DNA of 5,013 bases from Chloroflexota bacterium (GTDB taxonomy: Bacteria > Chloroflexota > Dehalococcoidia > GIF9 > UBA5629). Below, one piece after another: positions 1 through 5,013 of this stretch. The stretch's first letter is position 1. Every line of letters begins with the position of its first letter. A program made the translations under genes and the position numbers. Location of the stretch: NCBI GenBank assembly GCA_026389655.1, contig JAPLHL010000433.1:1-5013 (forward strand), in the 5' to 3' direction. The notes under the pieces were generated by a model. The model saw only the letters and a program-made list of their open reading frames with translations, was not told the DNA's origin and searched no databases.

Positions 1-687
1 GTCATTTGTGCCTTCTATGTAGGCAGTGATGATATTGGTCTCCGGATCATTGGCAAAGTATTCCAGCAAATCGCATTCGTTTACGTCGGCCGCATTACCA
101 TAGCTTACCGCTTTGCTGAAATATATGCCGCGGAGGTTTGCTTCACGTATCCCCAGGATGCATTGCCCCCCACTCTGCGCAAGGTAACCCACATCCCCGG
201 ATATTTCAGAAAAATTAATCGCCATCGTCAAGCGGGAAGCAGGGCAATATACCCCCATGCAATTAGGGCCAATGATACGTATGTTATATTTGCTGGCAAT
301 GCGCAGCATTTCCTCCTGTAATTGCATGCCGACTTTATCTTCGATTTCTCCGAAACCGGAGACGAACAGATGCATGATTTTGACGCCCTTCCGTCCGCAT
401 TCATCTACTAACTGCGGTATAAATCGGTTAGGTATGGCAACTGTAACAAAATCCACTTCATCAGGTATATCCAATACGCTCGGATATATTTTCCATCCTC
501 CAACTTCTCCTCCACTCTTGCCGACAGCGTATAGCTTACCCGGATATCCGAAATCAATAAGTGCCTTTAAAAACAGGTTTGCAGCATTATAGATAAATAT
601 TTCGCCTGCGGTAGCCCCGATTACCGCTATAGATTTTGGGTGAAAAACAAAGTCCAGATCAGCCCGGTTGTTATTCTGTCGATTCAA
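1..687 (-). CDS. CoA-binding protein of the ADP-forming acyl-CoA synthetase family (N-terminal part, cut by left edge)
   Basis: The first 229 codons of a longer gene are visible; the reading frame runs off the left edge without a stop. The start is a TTG at 687, preceded by AAGGA with a 7-nt spacer. Residues about 15-26 (FHPKSIAVIGAT) form the first strand and glycine turn of a CoA-binding Rossmann domain. GPNCMGV at 140-146 and QSGG at 171-174 match the second, succinyl-CoA-synthetase-like domain, followed by FSKAVSYGNAADVNECDLLEY at about 190-210. In this family (acetate-CoA ligase, ADP-forming, alpha-type region) acyl-CoA is converted to acid and CoA with ATP formation, through a phosphohistidine that would lie beyond the visible part. 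So neither catalysis nor substrate can be judged. Most relatives have SGA where this has SGG, and the first glycine loop (GATAGEIF) is divergent. It sits 18 nt after gltX, probably cotranscribed. It could be a CoA-binding paralogue without ligase activity. Confidence 0.92.
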   Translation of the reverse strand, partial: MNRQNNNRADLDFVFHPKSIAVIGATAGEIFIYNAANLFLKALIDFGYPGKLYAVGKSGGEVGGWKIYPSVLDIPDEVDFVTVAIPNRFIPQLVDECGRKGVKIMHLFVSGFGEIEDKVGMQLQEEMLRIASKYNIRIIGPNCMGVYCPASRLTMAINFSEISGDVGYLAQSGGQCILGIREANLRGIYFSKAVSYGNAADVNECDLLEYFANDPETNIITAYIEGTND

Positions 688-694
688 TTTGATT

Positions 695-699
695 TCCTT
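695..699 (-). promoter_or_regulatory. Ribosome binding site deciding the TTG start of the CoA-binding protein
   Basis: AAGGA on the minus strand lies 7 nt upstream of the TTG at 687, inside the short gap after the gltX stop. The frame has no ATG or GTG near the start of the conserved Rossmann domain, so this site is what supports the TTG. Confidence 0.7.
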
Positions 700-705
700 A
701 TATAT

Positions 706-2151
706 TCACAGTAGCCTGTTCAATGCTTCGTTCAACCTTCCCATACAGCGTTCCCTGCCCAACACTTCCATAGTCTGAAACAGCGGGGGAGAAGCAGTCC
801 GGCCTGTAACAGCCACCCTCAAAACGCCGAAGAAAGGACCGGCTTTCAAACCTACTTCCTCTGTCAGGGGACGTACGGCAGACTCCATCGGCTCCGTCTT
901 CCAATCTTGCAGGCTTTCCAGGGCTGACAGAGAGTTGCGAAGCACAGCTATCGCCTGGCTTTTTTCCAGCTTCCCCTGTAAGAGAGCTGTGTCATACACC
1001 AATTTATCAGCGAAAAAGAAATCTATCAGTTGTGGGACTTCACCCAATGTCTTGGCCCTCTCCTGTACCAGAGGGGCTATTTGCTTTAAATAACTGATAT
1101 CAATAGGTCTCTGGATTGCCGTCGGCAGGTCACGTTCTACGAAAGGAAGGCTCCTGGCAGCGAATTCTTCCGGAGCGAGGTTTCGTATGTAAACACCATT
1201 CATCCACTCCAGTTTGTCCATGTTAAATACTGCTGCCGTCTTGCTCACCCTTTCTATCGAGAAATTCTTTATGATTTGTTCGCTTCCCATGATTTCGGTC
1301 TTATCGTCCAACGACCACCCCAGCAGAGTCAGGAAATTTATCATCGCCTCCGGCAGGTAGCCTTTATCGCGGTATTCGTTAATGGCCGTAGCGCCGTGTC
1401 TCTTGCTAAGCTTGGATTTATCGGGGCCCAGTATCATAGGCAGGTGAGCAAATTGAGGCGGCTGCCAGCCGAATGCACGATAAAGCAGCAAATGCCGTGG
1501 CGTGCTGGAAAGCCATTCTTCCGCACGCATGACATGCGATATGTTCATAAAATGATCATCAATTATGTTCGCCAGGTGGTAGGTTGGAAATCCATCGGAT
1601 TTCATCAGCACGAAGTCGTCCAGTGTACTGTTATCAAAGACCACTTCCCCACGGATAAGGTCGGTGACGGTAGTCTGTCCGTTAAGAGGTGATTTGAAAC
1701 GCACGACAGGTACTATCCCTGATGCTTTCGCTGCTTTTATCTGCTCGTCCGTCAATTCACGGCAGCGCCTATCATAGCCCGGAGGAAGTTTGCGGGCAAT
1801 CTGGTCCTTACGCATGCTTTCAAGCCTTTCCGAAGAACAGAAGCAACAATATGCATTACCTTCACGCACAAGCTGGTCCGCGTATTTGCGGTACATTTCC
1901 AGTCTTTGTGATTGAAAGATTGGACCTTCATCGCAGACCATACCGAGCCATTTCAGGCTGTCCATAATGATTTCAACTGCGCCTTCCACCTTGCGGGCCT
2001 GGTCCGTATCCTCAATGCGCAAGATAAAAACACCGTTGGCATGCCGCGCAAAAAGCCAGTTGAAAAGGGCAGTCCGGATATTACCTACATGCGGATACCC
2101 GGTTGGACTGGGAGCAAAACGCACCCTGACCTGACTAGATGTGTTATCCAA
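706..2151 (-). CDS. gltX: Glutamyl-tRNA synthetase
   Basis: This cytoplasmic class I synthetase attaches glutamate to tRNA-Glu using ATP. With the start chosen here it has 481 residues, normal for the family. The HIGH-type signature is at 15-24 (SPTGYPHVGN), in a form with Val and Asn where HIGG is more usual. The KMSKS-type loop is KLSKRHG at 247-253. Cys103, Cys105, Tyr126 and Cys130 resemble the zinc-binding insertion of many bacterial enzymes. The C-terminal third (about 320-481) is the helical anticodon-binding region. The frame can be extended to a TTG at 2184, but the TTG at 2151 has a perfect AGGAGG 5 nt upstream and places the conserved core (VRVRFAPSPTG) at residue 8, as is typical. 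This start overlaps the RDD stop by 8 nt (TTGGATAA), suggesting translational coupling. Whether it is strictly tRNA-Glu specific or also charges tRNA-Gln cannot be read from this sequence. Confidence 0.97.
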   Translation of the reverse strand: MDNTSSQVRVRFAPSPTGYPHVGNIRTALFNWLFARHANGVFILRIEDTDQARKVEGAVEIIMDSLKWLGMVCDEGPIFQSQRLEMYRKYADQLVREGNAYCCFCSSERLESMRKDQIARKLPPGYDRRCRELTDEQIKAAKASGIVPVVRFKSPLNGQTTVTDLIRGEVVFDNSTLDDFVLMKSDGFPTYHLANIIDDHFMNISHVMRAEEWLSSTPRHLLLYRAFGWQPPQFAHLPMILGPDKSKLSKRHGATAINEYRDKGYLPEAMINFLTLLGWSLDDKTEIMGSEQIIKNFSIERVSKTAAVFNMDKLEWMNGVYIRNLAPEEFAARSLPFVERDLPTAIQRPIDISYLKQIAPLVQERAKTLGEVPQLIDFFFADKLVYDTALLQGKLEKSQAIAVLRNSLSALESLQDWKTEPMESAVRPLTEEVGLKAGPFFGVLRVAVTGRTASPPLFQTMEVLGRERCMGRLNEALNRLL

Positions 2152-2692
2152 TACTGCCTCCTGCAAGAGATTGATCGTAAGCAACCTGCTTTACCGGAAG
2201 CTTAACCACGTAGGTATCCGCCATACGGTCATGCAGCCCCTGTTTACAGTTATCGAAAGCAATTAAAATAAAACCTATTCCAAGGGTCGCAACACACAGT
2301 ACGCTTCCCAGAAAACGGAAAAACGCATATTTCAAATCAACAGGTGAGCTGTCAGTGCGGATTACTTTGATGCCCACACTAAGTTTCCCAACTGTCTGGC
2401 CGGTAGTGGCCCAGCAGATAATAAAATAAATAGTACATCCAATCAGGAAGACAAGCGATGTAGTTGCCATTAACCAGATTATGCCTCCGGACACGTGCGC
2501 CCCCTTTGAAATATCATCCAAAGAGGCAATCACTCTTGGAATATCAGGGAAAATCCAGAAAAAAGATTGCGATATCACACAGTATAATACGTAAAGGCCC
2601 GCTAATAGAATCGCTAAATCGACGAGGCTGGCAGCCAATCTGATCCAGAATCCGGCGTACTCAAGAGCGTACTCCTTCCGTTTATCTTTCAC
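2144..2692 (-). CDS. RDD-family integral membrane protein
   Basis: A 182-residue protein beginning at GTG 2692, with AAGGAG 5 nt upstream. It has the hallmark layout of the RDD family: an N-terminal YAGFWIRLAASLVD segment (residues 12-25) giving the conserved Arg18 and Asp25, then hydrophobic spans at about 21-43, 68-93 and 125-147. The conserved TGQTVGKLSVGIKVIR lies at 97-112, and the C-terminal DNCKQGLHDRMADTYVV at about 147-163 holds the second conserved Asp. RDD proteins sit in the cytoplasmic membrane; some have been linked to ion or small-molecule transport, but most, including this one, have no assigned substrate. The 110-nt gap before it is the longest gap inside the presumed operon, and its stop overlaps the gltX start. 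Co-location with gltX does not by itself imply a role in translation. Confidence 0.9.
   Translation of the reverse strand: MKDKRKEYALEYAGFWIRLAASLVDLAILLAGLYVLYCVISQSFFWIFPDIPRVIASLDDISKGAHVSGGIIWLMATTSLVFLIGCTIYFIICWATTGQTVGKLSVGIKVIRTDSSPVDLKYAFFRFLGSVLCVATLGIGFILIAFDNCKQGLHDRMADTYVVKLPVKQVAYDQSLAGGSIG
2157..2162 (-). promoter_or_regulatory. Strong ribosome binding site for gltX, inside the end of the RDD gene
   Basis: The minus strand reads AGGAGG followed by a 5-nt spacer (CAGTA) and TTG at 2151. It lies inside the last codons of the RDD gene, whose TAA stop ends at 2144. This decides the gltX start in favour of 2151 over the in-frame upstream TTG at 2184, which would lengthen the overlap to 41 nt. 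Confidence 0.75.
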
Positions 2693-2697
2693 ACTGA

Positions 2698-2703
2698 CTC
2701 CTT
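2698..2703 (-). promoter_or_regulatory. Ribosome binding site deciding the GTG start of the RDD gene
   Basis: AAGGAG on the minus strand, 5 nt before GTG at 2692. No ATG precedes the first membrane segment in frame, so this site supports the GTG. Confidence 0.7.
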
Positions 2704-2802
2704 GTCGGGCAGCCGGATGACTGCAAGATACAGGGTGGACCTTTTACCGCCATTCCAAAAGACCGGATTCTACAGAGTGACCGAAATACGGAAAATGTAG
2801 CC

Positions 2803-3090
2803 CTATTTCTCCTTGCCTTTACCCTTGGTCAGAGTTTTGTACATTTCCTCGTATTCTCTCAGGCTCTGCCTCAATCTTTCAACCAACTGCTCTGCCTGTC
2901 TAAGCTTGCCCTTTGTCTCTTCGATCTGCGTGGTAATGTTAAACAGCAGCTCATTGCGCCTGTTGGCATTGTCGGTCTCGAAGGTTGAAAAATCTTCCTG
3001 GGACGGTTGAGCGGAGATCTGATTGTAGATGTCCTTCTGGCCGCTTGTAGGATCCTTTTTTGCTTGACCGAATCTATCTTGTGGCCTCAT
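2803..3090 (-). CDS. Small hypothetical protein with C-terminal coiled coil
   Basis: I do not recognise a named family. The product is 95 residues, highly charged and without a signal peptide or membrane segment, so presumably cytoplasmic. The first 45 residues are polar and rich in Gln, Asn, Ser and Asp, and look disordered. From about Leu48 to Leu87 hydrophobic residues recur in a heptad-like pattern (Leu49, Ile52, Ile56, Leu63, Leu69/Val70, Leu73, Leu77, Met83, Leu87) among Glu, Lys, Arg and Gln, predicting a long amphipathic helix or coiled coil. The protein ends in a Lys-rich tail (TKGKGKEK). The ATG at 3090 has AGAGAGG with an 8-nt spacer. It starts 64 nt after the rluD stop and precedes the RDD gene by 110 nt, so it is probably part of the same transcript. 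The good ribosome site and coherent composition support a real gene; its function is unknown. Confidence 0.82.
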   Translation of the reverse strand: MRPQDRFGQAKKDPTSGQKDIYNQISAQPSQEDFSTFETDNANRRNELLFNITTQIEETKGKLRQAEQLVERLRQSLREYEEMYKTLTKGKGKEK

Positions 3091-3154
3091 TTTTGAAACC
3101 TCTCTTTTGAGTAAAATTTATCACATCAGCATTACAATAGCAACAGATTCCATT

Positions 3155-4072
3155 TTAATGACGGCGTAATTCCCTAAGTGCATTCTTTAAATCCTCAGGT
3201 AAGTCCAATGTGAATGAATGCTTTTTTTCGTCTGACGGGAGTTTTAATTCCAGGCAATACGCATGCAGGAACTGCCTGCTGAGGAGCTTTGATTTAACCC
3301 CATATACTCTATCCCCGAACACAGGGTGGCCTATGGCACAGAAGTGTACCCTGATCTGGTGAGTTCTGCCCGTCTGGATACGTGCTTCCACCAGTGAGTA
3401 ACCGTCCAGGTATTCGACAACGCGGTAATCGGTCCTGGCCTCCCTGCCTTTGGATACAATAGCCATGCGTTTACGGTTGGCAGGGTCCCGGCCGATGGGG
3501 GCATCGATCGCCCCTCTCTGCGGCTCAAGCTTACCCTTAACCAGAACAAAATAACATTTCTTAACATTGCGGGACTTGAATTCGTTGATAAGGAAAAGGC
3601 GGGCTTTTTCATTCCTGGCGACGACCATCAAGCCTGATGTATCTTTGTCCAGCCTGTGTACTATTCCAGGCCGCAGTGAACTCCCAAACCCCGCAAGATC
3701 AGGAAACTTTTTAAATAAAGCGTTGGCGAGCGTGTGCCCCGGATGACCGGGTGCAGGGTAGACCGTCAACCCCGCCGGCTTATTTATGATTACAATATCC
3801 GGGTCTTCATATATAACATCAAAAGGGATATCTTCAGGCACGAGTACGGAAGGACCCGGCGGGGGAATCAGGATTTCAATTTGATCTCCGCGTCTGAGTT
3901 TGCAGGAAGGGCGCTCTATGACGTTATTCACGGTCACATAACCATTTTGAATGAGCTTCTGAATGTGTGAACGCGTTATATCGGGGCAGGCATCAGCCAG
4001 GTATTTATCAAGGCGTCCGCCCTCATCGCGGACGTCAAACGTCCTTTTTTCCGGGCTTTGGCCCTGACTCAT
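3155..4072 (-). CDS. rluD: RluA/RluD-family 23S rRNA pseudouridine synthase
   Basis: A 305-residue enzyme that isomerises uridine to pseudouridine in RNA; by similarity to RluD the target would be the helix 69 region of 23S rRNA, but the family members are hard to tell apart by sequence alone. An S4 RNA-binding domain covers about residues 18-67 (RLDKYLADACPDITRSHIQK). The catalytic domain follows, with IYEDPDIVIINKPAGLTVYP at 87-106. The catalytic motif GIVHRLDKDTSGLMVVA at 136-152 has Asp142 as the expected nucleophile, and the RTHQIRVH motif is at 236-243. All hallmark motifs are intact and the length is normal. The ATG at 4072 has GAGGA with a 6-nt spacer and lies inside the end of lspA, overlapping it by 38 nt; the two genes are therefore almost certainly cotranslated. 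The lspA-rluD pair is common in several bacterial phyla. Confidence 0.95.
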   Translation of the reverse strand: MSQGQSPEKRTFDVRDEGGRLDKYLADACPDITRSHIQKLIQNGYVTVNNVIERPSCKLRRGDQIEILIPPPGPSVLVPEDIPFDVIYEDPDIVIINKPAGLTVYPAPGHPGHTLANALFKKFPDLAGFGSSLRPGIVHRLDKDTSGLMVVARNEKARLFLINEFKSRNVKKCYFVLVKGKLEPQRGAIDAPIGRDPANRKRMAIVSKGREARTDYRVVEYLDGYSLVEARIQTGRTHQIRVHFCAIGHPVFGDRVYGVKSKLLSRQFLHAYCLELKLPSDEKKHSFTLDLPEDLKNALRELRRH

Positions 4073-4562
4073 CCTTCTTCCTCATTGTGACCAGTGCAAT
4101 AATTGCGAGGGAAATAGCGCCGACGGTAATGGCTGAATCAGCTACATTAAAGGCCGGCCAGAAAAAATTGCCCCACAATCGTACGTATATAAAATCTGTT
4201 ATATGCCCCACTCTGAGCCTGTCAATCAAGTTACCCAGAGCTCCAGCGAAAATCAGGCTCAATGCTATGCCGCCTAAAAACCCGAGCTCACTGAAATAGC
4301 GGAAAAACATCAGTACCACTATCAGTCCCGCAATGGCTACTACACTTAGCAGAAAAGCCTGGTTGGGAAAAAGGCCGAAGGCGGACCCCGTATTCTGGAT
4401 ATTCACTATGGTTAGCTGACCAATCTCAGGAAGCGAACCACCGGGCGGGATGTTAGCATTAATCCATTGCTTGCTTAGTTGATCTAAAACAACAACTGCT
4501 GATGCGATAAGCAGGAATACAAGACCATTCCACCACGTTAATCGATTACGTGATGCAGACAT
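4035..4562 (-). CDS. lspA: Lipoprotein signal peptidase (signal peptidase II)
   Basis: A 175-residue membrane aspartyl protease that removes signal peptides from diacylglyceryl-modified prolipoproteins after Lgt has acted. Four membrane spans are visible at about 11-29, 65-87, 94-113 and 137-159. Family motifs are all present: VLDQLSK at 25-31, NTGSAF at 57-62, GNLIDRLRVGHITDFI at 110-125, and WPAFNVADSAITVG at 135-148. The two catalytic aspartates should be Asp123 and Asp142. The C-terminal tail is charged (RKKDESGPKPGKKDV) and presumably cytoplasmic. The ATG at 4562 is preceded two codons earlier by an in-frame TAA, so the frame cannot be extended. No good Shine-Dalgarno stands before it (GATAAAGA), unlike the other genes here. 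It is the first complete gene of the presumed operon and its 3' end overlaps rluD. Confidence 0.96.
   Translation of the reverse strand: MSASRNRLTWWNGLVFLLIASAVVVLDQLSKQWINANIPPGGSLPEIGQLTIVNIQNTGSAFGLFPNQAFLLSVVAIAGLIVVLMFFRYFSELGFLGGIALSLIFAGALGNLIDRLRVGHITDFIYVRLWGNFFWPAFNVADSAITVGAISLAIIALVTMRKKDESGPKPGKKDV
4079..4083 (-). promoter_or_regulatory. Ribosome binding site of rluD, inside lspA
   Basis: The minus strand reads GAGGA, a 6-nt spacer (AGAAGG), then ATG at 4072. Because it lies in the 3' end of lspA, it supports the 38-nt overlap between the two genes rather than a later rluD start; no other ATG occurs before the S4 domain. Confidence 0.65.
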
Positions 4563-4666
4563 TCTTTATCGAAAGTATCAAATTCATATTTTTTAATTGC
4601 ATTGTCGATATCGGCAACTGCTTCGGCAAAGCCCCTTCTCTCAACATTAACTACAAGTGATTTATT
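4538..4666 (-). pseudogene. Protein-like open stretch without a start codon, possible gene remnant
   Basis: On the minus strand, 42 codons from AAT at 4666 to a TAA ending at 4538 are open between in-frame stops. The translation reads like a real protein (for example VERRGFAEAVADIDNAIKKY, then EFDTFDKECLHHVID) with an amphipathic helix. By my count 32 of 42 codons begin with a purine and 19 with G, the usual coding signature. However, there is no ATG, GTG or TTG in frame, and a TAG immediately precedes it. It runs 25 nt into the start of lspA. It may be the 3' remnant of a decayed or frameshifted gene, a gene hit by a sequencing or assembly indel, or chance. I do not recognise the family. Confidence 0.35.
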
Positions 4667-4690
4667 CTAACCTATGATAAATTAAATCAC
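4657..4690 (-). repeat. Perfect 8-bp inverted repeat spanning the candidate promoter
   Basis: The minus strand reads GTGATTTA (4690 to 4683), an 18-nt spacer, then TAAATCAC (4664 to 4657), an exact inverted repeat. One arm overlaps the -35-like element and the DUF72 stop codon, and the other begins at the last base of the -10-like element and covers the predicted start of transcription. It could be an operator, or a weak A/T-rich hairpin ending the DUF72 transcript. No T-run follows the second arm, so an intrinsic terminator is less likely. Confidence 0.4.
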
Positions 4691-4692
4691 AA
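4664..4692 (-). promoter_or_regulatory. Candidate sigma-70-type promoter for the lspA operon
   Basis: On the minus strand a -35-like TTGTGA (4692 to 4687, four of six consensus matches) is followed after 17 nt by a -10-like TAGAAT (4669 to 4664, five of six). The predicted transcript would begin near 4657, about 95 nt before the lspA ATG. The -35 overlaps the stop codon of the upstream DUF72 gene. It is the best-spaced promoter pair I found, but A/T-rich sequence produces such matches by chance. Confidence 0.4.
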
Positions 4693-5013
4693 CACGAGCT
4701 GGTCAAGCATGGAGCGCACTTGCCTGATAGTGTCGACAGCCTGGCTCTTCCAATGGTTATTTGCGAAAATGAAGGTTTTCCCGGCAACCCTGCTTATTTG
4801 TGCAATCCGCGGTAGCCATTCTTCCAACTCTTCTGGCTTATACGTATAATCATATCTTTCCCAGGCATGTTCATGGTTCCACCATTTGGTTTCATTACGC
4901 CCATGAAAGCGGATATAACCGATATCGCCGGTTACTTCAGCGGAGGGCGGAAGTAAGCGCGGAAGCTGCGGCTCATCAACACAACAAAAACCTATATTAT
5001 TGTCCCTCATCCA
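4687..5013 (-). CDS. DUF72 (YecE-like) protein, C-terminal part, cut by right edge
   Basis: The last 108 codons of a gene whose start lies beyond the right edge; the frame is open through the final base, with a Trp codon preceding the first visible Met, so that Met is not the likely start. Numbering from the edge, the segment carries the family's C-terminal hallmarks: VDEP at 12-15, YIRFHGRN at 33-40, WW at 44-45, RYDYTYKPEEL at 53-63, and FANNHWKSQAVDT at 83-95. DUF72 proteins are usually around 240-290 residues with a barrel-like fold; their biochemical role is not established. The visible region is intact with a normal end. It is co-directional with lspA but separated by 124 nt containing a candidate promoter, so it may be a separate transcription unit. 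Confidence 0.92.
   Translation of the reverse strand, partial: WMRDNNIGFCCVDEPQLPRLLPPSAEVTGDIGYIRFHGRNETKWWNHEHAWERYDYTYKPEELEEWLPRIAQISRVAGKTFIFANNHWKSQAVDTIRQVRSMLDQLVL

Noticed and set aside
257..592. 111-codon open frame on the plus strand
   Set aside because: It is antisense to the conserved CoA-binding domain; the translation is Ser/Pro/Thr-rich with no domain, typical of a shadow.
1276..1692. 138-codon open frame on the plus strand opposite gltX
   Set aside because: It lies wholly antisense to conserved gltX codons; its translation has no recognisable domain and the composition of a shadow frame. The same applies to the plus-strand frames at 1722-1967 and 1912-2205.
2682..2753. 23-residue minus-strand ORF (begins MAVKGPP) in the gap before the RDD gene
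   Set aside because: No ribosome binding site, unconvincing composition, and it runs into the well-supported RDD start.
2730..2802. Possible promoter (TAGAAT on the minus strand) before the RDD gene
   Set aside because: The -10-like match has no acceptable -35 at 16-18 nt (only TTTTCC), so I could not support it; the 110-nt gap otherwise shows no clear hairpin or gene.
3091..3154. Terminator between rluD and the coiled-coil gene
   Set aside because: No stable G/C stem followed by a T-run on the minus strand; only A/T-rich sequence and the next gene's ribosome site.
3331..3612. 93-codon minus-strand frame inside rluD, and plus-strand frames at 3734-3970 and 3967-4299
   Set aside because: They overlap intact, motif-bearing rluD and lspA sequence in other frames and have no independent support.
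4562..4647. 33-residue ORF starting ATG at 4647 upstream of lspA
   Set aside because: No ribosome site, and its composition is less protein-like than the other frame over the same bases; treated as a shadow of the coding-like stretch.

Overview
The window is a compact bacterial chromosomal segment in which every supported gene lies on the minus strand. Reading in transcription order from the right edge, the genes are: the C-terminal part of a DUF72/YecE-family protein; lspA (lipoprotein signal peptidase); an RluD-type 23S rRNA pseudouridine synthase; a small coiled-coil protein of unknown function; an RDD-domain membrane protein; gltX (glutamyl-tRNA synthetase); and the N-terminal part of a CoA-binding protein of the ADP-forming acyl-CoA synthetase family, cut by the left edge. 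Base composition looks balanced (a little under half G+C by eye). TTG and GTG starts with strong Shine-Dalgarno sequences are frequent. The gene mix and the divergent ADP-forming acyl-CoA synthetase would fit a Chloroflexota (Dehalococcoidia-like) or another anaerobic bacterium, but this placement is an inference from general impression and is weak.

Layout. 4687-5013: DUF72 protein, partial. 4563-4686: the main intergenic region, with a candidate sigma-70-type promoter, a perfect 8-bp inverted repeat spanning that promoter, and a 42-codon stretch that looks coding but has no start codon. 2144-4562: lspA, rluD, the coiled-coil gene and the RDD gene. lspA and rluD overlap; the next two genes follow gaps of 64 and 110 nt. 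706-2151: gltX, whose best start is a TTG overlapping the RDD stop by 8 nt. 1-687: CoA-binding protein, starting 18 nt after gltX with its own good ribosome-binding site.

How the genes fit together. The run from lspA to the left edge looks like one transcription unit: it is co-directional, has overlapping or closely spaced genes, and shows no convincing internal terminator. Its contents are mostly housekeeping: lipoprotein maturation, ribosomal RNA modification and tRNA charging, with a membrane protein and an acyl-CoA-related protein attached. I see no mobile element, CRISPR array, tRNA or rRNA gene, and no gene-free stretch longer than 300 bases. No clearly novel system is present. The features most worth a second look are the lspA upstream region and the uncharacterised coiled-coil gene.
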